This document shows positions 8,062-15,859 of a stretch of 59,256 bases of DNA, piece after piece. The notes under the pieces were generated by a model. That model had not been told where the DNA came from, made no database searches, and was given only the letters and a program-made list of their open reading frames with translations. The stretch is taken from NCBI RefSeq assembly GCF_019396325.1, contig NZ_JAHKRO010000057.1:1-59256 (forward strand), given 5' to 3'. The position numbers and the translations under genes are program-made. Each line of letters starts with the position of its first letter. Positions within the stretch are counted from its first letter, which is position 1. This DNA is from Nonomuraea ceibae (GTDB lineage: Bacteria; Actinomycetota; Actinomycetes; Streptosporangiales; Streptosporangiaceae).

Positions 8062-8661
8062 GTGCGCCACCGTGAGCTCGCCGTGACCGGCGCCTTCGCC
8101 TTCGAGCCCGACGTCTACCCCGACCGGCGCGGCAGCTTCGCCTCCCCCTACCAGGAGAGCGCGTTCGCCGCCGCGGTGGGCCGCCCGCTGTTCGCCGTCG
8201 CCCAGGCCAGCCGCAACGTCTCCCGGCGCGGCGTCGTGCGCGGCGTGCACTACACGCTGGTCCCGCCCGGCACCGCCAAGTACGTCTTCTGCGCCGGCGG
8301 CCGGGCTCTGGACATGGTCGTCGACCTGCGCGACGGCTCGCCCACGTTCGGCCGCTGGGACGCGGTCGAGCTCACCGCGGGCAACGGCCGGGCCGTCTAC
8401 CTGCCGCCGGGTGCCGGGCACGCGTTCGCCGCGCTGGAGGACGACACCGTCATGTGCTACCTGCTGTCGTCGGAGTACCGCGCGGCCGACGACCTCACGC
8501 TGTCGGTCCTGGACGAGGACCTGGCGCTGCCGCTGCCGGCGGGGGAGACGCCGCTGCTGTCGGAGCGCGACGCCGCCGCCCCCACCCTGGCCGAGGCGGC
8601 GGCGCTCGGGCTGCTGCCCCGCTACGCGCCCGCTACAGCACCTTCAGCAGCGCCGCGATGA
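8062..8661 (+). CDS. dTDP-4-keto-6-deoxyhexose epimerase (RmlC-like cupin)
   Basis: A 199-residue cupin of the RmlC/EvaD/TylCVII family that inverts C5, or C3 and C5, of a 4-keto sugar nucleotide and so sets D or L series. Catalytic features are the base His63 in VVRGVHYT, Lys73 in the substrate pocket, the PPGAGHAF strand around 115-122 and Tyr133 in MCYLLSSEY. The GTG start follows the methyltransferase stop by 3 bp, so the two are co-translated. Its 3' end overlaps the convergent aminotransferase gene by 29 bp. C5-only epimerisation is expected if the sugar follows the vancosamine route; the sequence alone does not prove this. Confidence 0.9.
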   Translation: MRHRELAVTGAFAFEPDVYPDRRGSFASPYQESAFAAAVGRPLFAVAQASRNVSRRGVVRGVHYTLVPPGTAKYVFCAGGRALDMVVDLRDGSPTFGRWDAVELTAGNGRAVYLPPGAGHAFAALEDDTVMCYLLSSEYRAADDLTLSVLDEDLALPLPAGETPLLSERDAAAPTLAEAAALGLLPRYAPATAPSAAPR

Positions 8662-9733
8662 CCCGGTCCTGCAGCTCCACCGGCAGCGACGGGTACATCG
8701 GCAGCGAGAAGATCTCCCCGGCCAGCGCCTCGGTCACCGGCAGGCTGCCCGCCCCGTGACCCAGATGCGCGAACCCCGACATCGTGTGGACCGGCCACGG
8801 GTAGCTGACGTTGAGCTGGATGCCGAAGCCGCGCAGCGCCTCCAGGATCTCGTCCCGGCGCGGGTGGCGCACCACGTACAGGTAGTAGGCGTGCTCGTTG
8901 CCCGGCGCCGTCTCCGGCAGCACCAGCCCGGTGCCGGCCAGGGCCTCGGCGTAGCGGGCGGCGACCGCCCGGCGGCCGTCCACGTAGCGGTCGAGCCGGC
9001 GCAGCTTGCGGCGCAGGATCTCCGCCTGCACCTCGTCCAGCCGCGCGTTGTGGCCGGGCGTGCTCACCACGTAGTACGTCTTCTCCATCCCGTAGTAGCG
9101 CAGCCGCCGCAGCGCCCGCTCCACCTCCGGGTCGGAGGTGATCGTCGCCCCGCCGTCGCCGTAGGCCCCCAGCACCTTCGTCGGGTAGAACGAGAACGCC
9201 GCCGCGTGCCCCATCGAGCCGGCGACCCGGCCGTGGTGGCGGGCGCCGTGCGCCTGCGCGCAGTCCTCCAGGATCACCAGGTCGTGCTCGGCGGCCAGCC
9301 GCTCCAGCGGCTCCATCTCCACGCACTGCCCGTACAGGTGGACCGGCAGCAGGCAGCGGGTGCGCGGCGTGATCGCCGCCGCCACGCGCTCCACGTCCAT
9401 CAGGTACGTGCCGGGGCGCATGTCGACGAAGACCGGGACGGCGCCCACGGCGTCGATGGCCACCACGGTCGGCGCCGCCGTGTTGGACACCGTGATCACC
9501 TCGTCGCCCGGCCCGACGCCCAGCGCCTGCAGCCCCAGCTTGACCGCGTTCGTCCCGTTGTCGACGCCGACGCAGTGGCGCACCCCGTGATAGGCGGCGA
9601 ACTCCTCCTCGAACGAGCGCACGCTCTGCCCCAGCACGAGCTGCCCCGAGGCGAACACCGTCTCCACGGCGTCCAGGATGTCGGCTCGCTCGGATTCGTA
9701 TTCGGGCAGATAATCCCAGACGCGCGTGACCAT
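8633..9733 (-). CDS. DegT/DnrJ/EryC1 family sugar aminotransferase
   Basis: A 366-residue PLP-dependent enzyme that should transfer an amino group onto a keto-sugar nucleotide, most likely at C3 as EvaB, TylB or DesV do. The PLP-binding Lys186 lies in SFYPTKVLGAYGDGG, with Asp157 and Gln160 in LEDCAQAHGA contacting the cofactor. VDNGTNAVKLGLQALG near 57-72 binds the phosphate. The ATG at 9733 follows a strong AGGAGG. It is divergent from the glycosyltransferase and shares a control region with it. The reading frame stays open far upstream through non-coding and antisense sequence, so the longer reading was discarded. Confidence 0.93.
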   Translation of the reverse strand: MVTRVWDYLPEYESERADILDAVETVFASGQLVLGQSVRSFEEEFAAYHGVRHCVGVDNGTNAVKLGLQALGVGPGDEVITVSNTAAPTVVAIDAVGAVPVFVDMRPGTYLMDVERVAAAITPRTRCLLPVHLYGQCVEMEPLERLAAEHDLVILEDCAQAHGARHHGRVAGSMGHAAAFSFYPTKVLGAYGDGGATITSDPEVERALRRLRYYGMEKTYYVVSTPGHNARLDEVQAEILRRKLRRLDRYVDGRRAVAARYAEALAGTGLVLPETAPGNEHAYYLYVVRHPRRDEILEALRGFGIQLNVSYPWPVHTMSGFAHLGHGAGSLPVTEALAGEIFSLPMYPSLPVELQDRVIAALLKVL

Positions 9734-9791
9734 TCGTCCTCCTGCTGGCTCCGGCGGCCCCAGAATAAACAGCGGGGCCCCGATCGGGGGA

Positions 9792-9833
9792 ACCCCTAGA
9801 AAGCGCCGCGAAGGTGAGGGGGAAGCTAGGGGT
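9792..9833. promoter_or_regulatory. Inverted AGGGGT element pair (candidate operator)
   Basis: ACCCCTAG at 9792-9799 and CTAGGGGT at 9826-9833 are perfect 8-bp inverted copies whose inner edges are 26 bp apart. The same heptamer core occurs in three other divergent regions of the window. The arrangement suits a dimeric regulator controlling both flanking genes. Confidence 0.45.
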
Positions 9834-9879
9834 GACCGATTCTCCCGCCCGTCCATAGATTGGGCAGCGCACGTAAATG

Positions 9880-9892
9880 CGCAATCATTGCG
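9880..9892. promoter_or_regulatory. 13-bp dyad before the glycosyltransferase gene
   Basis: CGCAAT-C-ATTGCG is perfectly symmetric about its central base and lies 12 bp before the glycosyltransferase ATG, abutting the GGGGAGG ribosome binding site. It could be a repressor operator or a small mRNA hairpin affecting translation. Confidence 0.35.
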
Positions 9893-9904
9893 GGGAGGCC
9901 TCAC

Positions 9905-11092
9905 ATGACGGGGCGTTTTCTTTTCATGTGCCAGCCCGACCACGGACATGTCATTCCCGGCCTCGCGGTCGCGGCCGAGCTCGTCCGACGGGGCAACCAG
10001 GTCACCTATCTCACCTCGCCCGCCATGGCCGGGCTGGTGACGGGAGCCGGCGCCACCCTGCTCCCGTACGAGTCGATCTACCGGGACGTCGACCTGCGCA
10101 AGCTGGAGGACGACCCGCTCGGCCTGCTCTCGCTCTTCCTCGACGAGAGCGCGGCGATGCTCGCCGCCGCAGGCCCGGAACACCGGCCCGACGTGATCGT
10201 CTACGACGTGTCCGTCCTGCACGCCGGCCGCGTCCTGGCCAGGAAATGGGACGTGCCCGCCACGCAGTTCATCCCGGTGTTCGCCGCCAACGAGCACTTC
10301 TCCTTCCTCACCGCCGTCTACGCCGAGGACGGCGGCGGCGGGCCCGGCCCCGAGCTGCCCGGCTGGGTCGACGGCATGCTCGCCAGGACCCGCGACCTGG
10401 CCGCCGCCCACGGCGTCACCGCCGACCCGGCCGAGCTGTGGTGGCAGGTGCAGGACTCCAACGTGGTCGCGCTGCCGCGCGCCTTCCAGTACGCCGGCGA
10501 CACCTTCGACGAGCGGTTCGCCTTCGTCGGCCCCTGCCTGGACGAGCGCCGCTTCCTCACCGGATGGCAGCCGCCGGGCGACGGCCTGCCGATCGCGCTG
10601 CTGTCCTTCGGCACCGTGCTCACCAGCCGCCCCGAGCTCGTCCGCACCTGCGTGCGCGCCTTCGCCGAACTGCCCTGGCGGACCGTCGTCACCCTCGGCG
10701 ACGGCCTCGACCCCGCCGAGCTCGGCCCGCTCCCGCCCACCGTCGAGGCGCACCGCTGGGTGTCCCACCTCGACGTGCTGCGCCACGCCCGCGTCGCCGT
10801 CACCCAGGGCGGCATGGGCACCGCGATGGAGGCGCTGCACTGGGGCCGCCCCGCCGTCGTCGTCCCCGCCACCGCCATCGACCGGGTCAGCGCCCGCCGC
10901 ATCGCCGAACTCGGCCTCGGCCGCACCCTCGACCCCGCCGCCCTCACCCCCGGACAGTTGGTCGAGACGGTCCTCGACGCCGCCGCCGACGAGACCATGC
11001 ACCGGGCCGCCGCCGCGATGCGCCGCGAGATCGCCGCCGCCGGGGGCACCGCCCGCGCCGCCGACGTGCTCGAAAGCAGGCTGACCGCCTGA
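9905..11092 (+). CDS. Macrolide-type GT-B glycosyltransferase
   Basis: A 395-residue glycosyltransferase that would attach the cluster's TDP-aminosugar to the polyketide. The N-terminal acceptor domain starts MCQPDHGHVIPGLA, giving the usual catalytic-base His region (His13/His15). The C-terminal donor domain has WVSHLDVLRHA and TQGGMGTAMEALHWGRPAVV, matching the family signature except that the usual His of T-H-x-G-M is Gln. The ATG at 9905 is preceded by GGGGAGG; upstream in-frame codons lie in the regulatory region. The stop overlaps the SARP start as TGATG, so the regulator is co-translated with it. It is the only glycosyltransferase in the window. No P450-like helper gene is next to it. 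Confidence 0.9.
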   Translation: MTGRFLFMCQPDHGHVIPGLAVAAELVRRGNQVTYLTSPAMAGLVTGAGATLLPYESIYRDVDLRKLEDDPLGLLSLFLDESAAMLAAAGPEHRPDVIVYDVSVLHAGRVLARKWDVPATQFIPVFAANEHFSFLTAVYAEDGGGGPGPELPGWVDGMLARTRDLAAAHGVTADPAELWWQVQDSNVVALPRAFQYAGDTFDERFAFVGPCLDERRFLTGWQPPGDGLPIALLSFGTVLTSRPELVRTCVRAFAELPWRTVVTLGDGLDPAELGPLPPTVEAHRWVSHLDVLRHARVAVTQGGMGTAMEALHWGRPAVVVPATAIDRVSARRIAELGLGRTLDPAALTPGQLVETVLDAAADETMHRAAAAMRREIAAAGGTARAADVLESRLTA

Positions 11093-12507
11093 TGGACACC
11101 GCCTTCGAGTTCCGTGTGCTCGGCCCGCTCACCGTCGTCAAGGACGGCGCCGAACTGCCCATGAGCGCCCACCGCGAGCTGGTCATCCTGGCCAGCCTGC
11201 TCCTCAACCCCAACCGCGTGATGAGCGTCGAACGGCTCGTCGAGGCCGTGTGGGCCGGATCCGCGCCCCGCAGCGCCTGGCGGCAGGTCGCCATCTGCGT
11301 GTCGCGGCTGCGCCGCACGCTCGGCGCCGGGCTCATCGAGACCTCCAGCCCCGGCTACCTGCTGCGCGCCGCCCCGGCCAGCATCGACTGGCTCCGCTTC
11401 CGCGACCTCGTCGGACAGGCCCGGGGCCGGGCCGACGCCGCCGCCCGGGAGGACGCCGTCCTGCTGCTGCGCGACGCGCTCGCCCTGTGGCGCGGGCAGC
11501 CGTTCGAGGACATCCGCGGGCTGCGCTACGACGCCGCCCGGATGGCCGAGTCACGGCTGGAGGCGCTGGAGACCTGCCTGGAGCTGGAGATCGAGCTGGG
11601 CCGCCACCACCAGGTGATCCCCGAACTGCTCGCCCTCGTCGCCGAATCGCCCTTCCGCGAGCGCGTCCGCGCCCAGCTCATGCTCGCCCAGTACCGGGCC
11701 GGCCGCCGCGCCGACGCGCTGCGCACCTACCAGGAGACCCGCCGCTACCTGCTGGAGCAGATCGGCCTCGAGCCCGGCCCCGCGCTGCGGCGGCTGCACG
11801 AGCAGATCCTGCGCGACGAGTCCGCCCTCATGCGCCCGCCCGCCGCCCCGGCCTCCGCCCGGCCGGCCGGCCGCGTCGTGCCGTGCCAGCTCCCGCCGCG
11901 CGTCCTGCCGTTCGTCGGCCGCGAGGCCGAGCTGGTCGCCCTCGACGCGATCCTCGGCTCCGCCCGCGCCCCCGGCCCCATGGTGCTCAGCGGGCCCGCG
12001 GGCGTCGGCAAGACCACCCTGGCCGTGCACTGGGCGCACCGCCGCCTCGACCGCTTCCCCGACGGGCAGCTCTACGCCGACATGGGCGGCACCGGGCCCG
12101 GCCCGGTCCTGGACCGGTTCCTGCGCGCCCTCGGCGCTCCCGACCTGCCTGCCGACCCGGCCGAGAAGCTCGCCCTCTACCGGAGCTGCACCGCGCGCCG
12201 GCGCGTCCTCGTCGTGCTCGACGGCGCCGAGAGCGCCGACCAGGTGCTGCCGCTGCTGCCCGGCGGGCCCGGCTGCCGCGTCATCGTCACCAGCGCCGAC
12301 GCGCTCGACGACCTCGTCGCCCGGCAGGGCGCGCACCGGGCGTTCCTGCGGCCCCTCGCCGACGAGGCCGCCACCCGCCTGGCCGACCTGCTCGTCGGCG
12401 CGGCCCTCGGCCCCCAGGCGGTCGCCGACCTGGTCGGCACTTCGGGCGGCAACCCGCTGTCCCTCCGGCTCGGCGCCGCCCGCCTCCGCTCCAGCGCCGC
12501 CGCCTGA
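11092..12507 (+). CDS. SARP-family transcriptional activator with NB-ARC-like domain
   Basis: A 471-residue antibiotic regulatory protein. It has a winged-helix DNA-binding domain at about 1-95 (FRVLGPLTVVKDGAELPM), a bacterial transcriptional activation domain at about 100-245 and a nucleotide-binding domain with the P-loop GPAGVGKTT near 300-310 and VLVVLDGAE as Walker B-like motif. The protein stops soon after a SGGNPLSLRL motif, so the long TPR region of large SARPs is missing; it is of medium size. SARPs usually bind paired heptamers near -35. The repeated YAGGGGT elements of the divergent regions are the obvious candidates, by inference only. It is coupled to the glycosyltransferase gene through TGATG. 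Confidence 0.9.
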   Translation: MDTAFEFRVLGPLTVVKDGAELPMSAHRELVILASLLLNPNRVMSVERLVEAVWAGSAPRSAWRQVAICVSRLRRTLGAGLIETSSPGYLLRAAPASIDWLRFRDLVGQARGRADAAAREDAVLLLRDALALWRGQPFEDIRGLRYDAARMAESRLEALETCLELEIELGRHHQVIPELLALVAESPFRERVRAQLMLAQYRAGRRADALRTYQETRRYLLEQIGLEPGPALRRLHEQILRDESALMRPPAAPASARPAGRVVPCQLPPRVLPFVGREAELVALDAILGSARAPGPMVLSGPAGVGKTTLAVHWAHRRLDRFPDGQLYADMGGTGPGPVLDRFLRALGAPDLPADPAEKLALYRSCTARRRVLVVLDGAESADQVLPLLPGGPGCRVIVTSADALDDLVARQGAHRAFLRPLADEAATRLADLLVGAALGPQAVADLVGTSGGNPLSLRLGAARLRSSAAA

Positions 12508-12524
12508 CGCCCCGGCCCCGCGGC

Positions 12525-14162
12525 TCACCGTCCGTGCCCCAGCACCCCGGCCAGCGCCTCCGCGAGGGCCCGCGCCGACGCCGGGCCCGCCGCGGACCGC
12601 CAGGCGACATGCCCGTCCGGCCGCACCAGCACCGCCCCCTCCGGGCCGACCCCGTACTCCTTGGCCCACGTCGCGGACACGTACGGGGCCCGGGCCGATC
12701 CCCCCGCGTCCGGCGGCGCGGCGAGGTCGTCGGGGGCGACCTCCACCACCGAGAGGGAGGCGGTGAGGTGGGCGGACGCCGCGAGCCAGCCGCTGCCCGA
12801 CGGGGTGAGCAGGGTGAAGCGGGGGCCGAGCAGGTCCAGGGTCGACAGGCGGCCGCCGGGGCCGGACAGCCAGACGTGCGGCGCCCGGTGCCCGGGACGC
12901 GCGGCGGGGACGTACGTGCGGTACGGGTCGGCGGGGGCGGGCGGCGCGGTGCCGTCGGGCAGCACGGCGGCGGAGTCGTAGGCGAACCCCAGCACCAGGC
13001 CCTCGTTGCTGCGCCGCCCGGCCTGCCGCTCGATCGCCTCCCGCATCGACAGCCGCCCCTCCATCATCTCGAAGGTGATCAGCGCGTTGTTCAGGCTCTC
13101 GTCCACGGTACGGACGGCCACGGGCCGGCGCTCGGCCTCGTAGGTGTCCAGCAGCGCCTCGCCCGCGGCGCCGCGCAGCACGGCGGCGAGCTTCCAGGCC
13201 AGGTTGTGCGCGTCCTGGATGCCGCAGTTCATGCCGAACCCGCCCTGCGGCGTGGCCACGTGCGCGGCGTCGCCCGCCAGGAAGACGGGCCCGGCGCGGA
13301 AGGCGGCGGCGACCTTGGCCTGCTGCAGCCACGGCATCACGCCGAGCAGCGTGACCGGCAGGTCCGGGACGCCGACGGCCGCGCGCACCGCCGCCAGGCA
13401 CACCTCCTCGGTGAAGTCCGCCGGGCTGCCGCCCAGCTCGGGCTCGTAGCCGGTCTGCACCATCCAGCGCCGTTCGTGGTCCACGGCCTCCACGGCGCAC
13501 GGCGGATCGCGCAGGAACGACAGCGCGGCCCGCCGGTCGGGCGGCAGGAAGCCCAGGTCGGCCTCGAACATGATGCTGATCATGTGCCCGAGCGGCGGGG
13601 GGCCCTCGACGGCGATGCCGAGCGCGTCACGCACGCCGCTGCGGCTGCCGTCGGCGGCGACCACGTACCGGCAGGTCACGGACGTCTCGCGGCCGCTCTC
13701 GTCGCGCAGGCCCGCCGTCACGCCGCCGGGGCCGGGCCGCAGGCCGGTCATGGTGACGCCGAACCGGATGTCGGCGCCGGGCAGCGACTCGGCGTGGCGG
13801 CGCAGGATCACCTCCAGCCGGTCCTGCGAGCACAGGAACGTGTACGTGGGGCTCTGCGGGGCGTCGCGGTCCAGCTCGGCGGCCGAGCGGACGAAGTCGG
13901 GCGCGGTCAGGGAGCTGCCGACGCCCACCGCCAGGTACTCCTCGCGGGGCATGCCGGCGCGCTCGACCTCCTCCTGGAGGCCCCAGGAGCGCAGCAGCTC
14001 CATCGTCCTGGTGGTGATCAGGCGGGCCTTGGGGAAAATCGCCGTGCCCGCGTGCCTTTCCACCAGGAGCACTGATATTCCGTGGCGGGCGAGCTCAATG
14101 GCGGCGCACAGCCCGACGGGCCCGCCACCGACGACCAGAACTTCCGCATTGAGCTCATTCAT
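12525..14162 (-). CDS. FAD-dependent aromatic hydroxylase (PheA/TfdB family)
   Basis: A 545-residue flavoprotein monooxygenase of the family that hydroxylates aromatic or polyketide rings with NAD(P)H and oxygen. The N-terminal dinucleotide-binding motif is EVLVVGGGPVGLCAAIEL. A DG motif (AADGSRSGVRDALG) and the second FAD motif FLAGDAAHVATPQGGFGMN (near 290-308) follow. A thioredoxin-like C-terminal domain ends the protein, as is normal for this length. It is transcribed opposite to the downstream reducing type II operon, across a 140-bp control region. An aromatic or enol substrate is expected, perhaps made by that operon. Its 3' end is 17 bp from the convergent SARP gene with no visible terminator. 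Confidence 0.88.
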   Translation of the reverse strand: MNELNAEVLVVGGGPVGLCAAIELARHGISVLLVERHAGTAIFPKARLITTRTMELLRSWGLQEEVERAGMPREEYLAVGVGSSLTAPDFVRSAAELDRDAPQSPTYTFLCSQDRLEVILRRHAESLPGADIRFGVTMTGLRPGPGGVTAGLRDESGRETSVTCRYVVAADGSRSGVRDALGIAVEGPPPLGHMISIMFEADLGFLPPDRRAALSFLRDPPCAVEAVDHERRWMVQTGYEPELGGSPADFTEEVCLAAVRAAVGVPDLPVTLLGVMPWLQQAKVAAAFRAGPVFLAGDAAHVATPQGGFGMNCGIQDAHNLAWKLAAVLRGAAGEALLDTYEAERRPVAVRTVDESLNNALITFEMMEGRLSMREAIERQAGRRSNEGLVLGFAYDSAAVLPDGTAPPAPADPYRTYVPAARPGHRAPHVWLSGPGGRLSTLDLLGPRFTLLTPSGSGWLAASAHLTASLSVVEVAPDDLAAPPDAGGSARAPYVSATWAKEYGVGPEGAVLVRPDGHVAWRSAAGPASARALAEALAGVLGHGR

Positions 14163-14302
14163 GGCCCCAGAGTCATATATCGCGATTATTCAGGTCAATG
14201 CGCAGATATCTGCGTGATACAGGGGTGATATCGGGGCTTAGTAGCTTATGGGGAGAAGATCCAGTTGATCGATCCGGTGATTATCGAATTCCTGGAGAGA
14301 TG
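14163..14302. promoter_or_regulatory. Divergent regulatory region before the type II operon
   Basis: A 140-bp AT-richer gap. It contains CAGGGGT at 14220-14226, the 14-bp palindrome described separately and short palindromes ATCGCGAT (14179-14186) and GATCGATC (14267-14274). It should hold the promoter for the whole 14303-31079 operon and for the monooxygenase. Confidence 0.5.
14201..14214. promoter_or_regulatory. 14-bp perfect palindrome, candidate operator
   Basis: CGCAGATATCTGCG is perfectly palindromic and lies six bases before the CAGGGGT element at 14220, midway between the two divergent start codons. The size and symmetry fit a dimeric repressor site. Confidence 0.45.
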
Positions 14303-15052
14303 ATGCTCTTTGCCCCAGGATCCGTGGCCGTGGTGACGGGCGGGTCGCGCGGCATCGGCCGGGCCGTCGCCCTCGACCTGGCCCGCGAGGGCGCCCACGT
14401 CGTCGTGAACTACGCCCGCTCCGAGCACGACGCCAAGGAGGTCGCCGGCCTGATCACGGCGGAAGGCGGCAGCGCCGCCGCCGTACGCGCCGACGTCACC
14501 GACGAGGACGAGGTCAAGCGCCTCTTCCGCGACGTCCGCGCCGAACACGGCCGCCTCGACGTGCTCGTGACCAGCGCCGGAGTGACCCTGGACCGCTACC
14601 TCATCGCGATGAGCCTGGAGCAGTTCCGCACCCCCGTGGACACCAACCTCGTCGGCACCTTCCTCGCCTGCCGCGAAGCGCTCAAGATCATGCAGCACCA
14701 GCGGAGCGGGTCGATCGTGACGATCTCCTCCTCCAGCGGCCTCGACGGCGGCTTCCCCGGCCAGACCAACTACGTGGCGTCCAAAGGCGCGATCATCGCC
14801 TTCACCCACGCGCTGTCCAACGAGGCCGCCCCGCACGGGGTCCGCGCCAACGTCGTCGCCCCCGGCTTCGTCTCCACCGACATGACCCGCAAGGTGCCCG
14901 CCGACATCAAGAAGCGGTACGAGTCGCGCATCCGCCTGGGCCGCATGGGCCGCCCCGAGGAGATCGCCGCCATCGTCAGCTTCCTCGCCTCGGACAAGGC
15001 CTCGTACATGTCCGGCTCAGTGGTCGTCGCGCACGGCGGCGGCCTGCAGTGA
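14303..15052 (+). CDS. 3-oxoacyl-ACP reductase (FabG-like SDR)
   Basis: A 249-residue short-chain dehydrogenase that would reduce 3-ketoacyl chains on the ACP encoded next. NADPH is bound at GGSRGIG (13-19). The catalytic triad is Ser144 in ISSSSG with Tyr157 and Lys161 in NYVASKG. The usual NNAG motif reads VTSAG. The second of two adjacent ATGs (14303) is spaced best from GGAG; 14300 is possible. It is the first gene of an operon in which nearly every gene touches or overlaps the next. With ACP, DH and KS-CLF it completes a reducing type II set. Confidence 0.92.
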   Translation: MLFAPGSVAVVTGGSRGIGRAVALDLAREGAHVVVNYARSEHDAKEVAGLITAEGGSAAAVRADVTDEDEVKRLFRDVRAEHGRLDVLVTSAGVTLDRYLIAMSLEQFRTPVDTNLVGTFLACREALKIMQHQRSGSIVTISSSSGLDGGFPGQTNYVASKGAIIAFTHALSNEAAPHGVRANVVAPGFVSTDMTRKVPADIKKRYESRIRLGRMGRPEEIAAIVSFLASDKASYMSGSVVVAHGGGLQ

Positions 15053-15093
15053 CCCGCCCCGACCAGCAGCAGCCCGGCGCACAAGGAGAACCC

Positions 15094-15384
15094 ATGACCA
15101 TCGACGAACTGCGGGCCAGGGCCGCGCAGCGGCAGCAGACCTGCAGCCAGATCAAGAAGATGATCGTCTCGCGGCTCGACCTGGAGATCGAACCCGGCTG
15201 GATCACCGACGACCAGCCCCTGTTCGGCCGCGGCCTCGAACTCGACAGCCTCGACGTGCTCGAACTGTACGTCGCCATCGAGGCCGAGTTCGGCGTCGCG
15301 CTCTACGACAGCGACATGGCCGTGTTCGGCTCGGTGTCCCGCCTCGCCGACGAGGTCGACCCCAGCCTGCGGGCCACGGCATGA
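15094..15384 (+). CDS. Free acyl carrier protein
   Basis: A 96-residue acyl carrier protein. The phosphopantetheine site is Ser52 in LELDSLDVLEL. The N-terminal helix (about 10-28) and the acidic second helix EAEFGVALYDSD are typical of type II ACPs. ATG 15094 follows AAGGAG; an earlier GTG at 15049 would add 15 residues without support. It overlaps the dehydratase start (ATGA). It should carry intermediates of the KS-CLF, KR and DH enzymes of this operon. Activation could come from the Sfp-type enzyme at 3189 or the AcpS-like pair at 23174 and 25271. Confidence 0.9.
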   Translation: MTIDELRARAAQRQQTCSQIKKMIVSRLDLEIEPGWITDDQPLFGRGLELDSLDVLELYVAIEAEFGVALYDSDMAVFGSVSRLADEVDPSLRATA

Positions 15385-15857
15385 CGGTCGCCGAACAGGC
15401 GCCGCCCGTCTCCGGGCTGAACCACGACCAGATCCGCGCCGTCCTGCCGCACCGCTGGCCGATGCTGCTCCTCGACCGCGTCGGCAAGGTCGTCCCCGGC
15501 GTCAAGGGCACCGCCACCAAGAACGTCACCGGCACCGAGCTGTGGTTCCAGGGACACTTCCCCGGCGAGGCCGTCCTGCCTGGCGTCGTCATGGTCGAAG
15601 CCATGGCCCAGCTCGCCGGCGTCGTCTTCGCCCTGGCCGGCGCCAGCGAGATCAGCTACCTGGCGGGCGTCAGGGCGATGCGCTTCCGCCGCCCCGTCGT
15701 GCCCGGCGACCAGCTCGTGCTCACCGCCGAGCGCACCGGGGGCGGCGGCGGGTTCGCCGAATACCGGGTCTCGGCCCGCGTCGACGGCCAGATCGCCGCC
15801 GAAGGAAACCTCACCATCGCCGACCCGGCGAACCAACGTTCCGTGCGAAAGGTGTGA
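15381..15857 (+). CDS. FabZ-like 3-hydroxyacyl-ACP dehydratase
   Basis: A 158-residue single hot-dog dehydratase that removes water from 3-hydroxyacyl-ACP. The catalytic pair is His59 in FQGHFPG and Glu73 in VMVEAMAQ. LPHRWPMLLLDRV near 22-34 and the RFRRPVVPGD strand are typical of FabZ. It is coupled to the ACP gene by a 4-nt overlap and followed after 2 bp by the GcvT-like gene. With no enoyl reductase in this operon, alternating KR and DH action would give conjugated alkenes unless the flavin enzymes downstream act as reductases. Confidence 0.92.
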   Translation: MTVAEQAPPVSGLNHDQIRAVLPHRWPMLLLDRVGKVVPGVKGTATKNVTGTELWFQGHFPGEAVLPGVVMVEAMAQLAGVVFALAGASEISYLAGVRAMRFRRPVVPGDQLVLTAERTGGGGGFAEYRVSARVDGQIAAEGNLTIADPANQRSVRKV

Positions 15858-15859
15858 AC

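Larger units (their letters stand above)
9734..9904. promoter_or_regulatory. Divergent regulatory region, aminotransferase/glycosyltransferase
   Basis: A 171-bp gap between two divergent genes. It contains an inverted pair of AGGGGT elements (9792-9833), a 13-bp dyad next to the glycosyltransferase start (9880-9892) and an AT-rich patch near 9762-9770 that could serve as the -10 of the aminotransferase. No coding potential was seen. Confidence 0.5.

Noticed and set aside
8633..11002. A 789-residue reading of the aminotransferase frame
   Set aside because: The part beyond 9733 is antisense to the glycosyltransferase and crosses the regulatory region. The ATG at 9733 has a strong AGGAGG and gives the normal family length.
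12508..12524. Terminator between the convergent SARP and monooxygenase genes
   Set aside because: The 17-bp gap has no hairpin with a U-rich tail. The same is true of the other convergent overlaps at 1943-1967, 4713-4732, 8633-8661 and 31066-31079.
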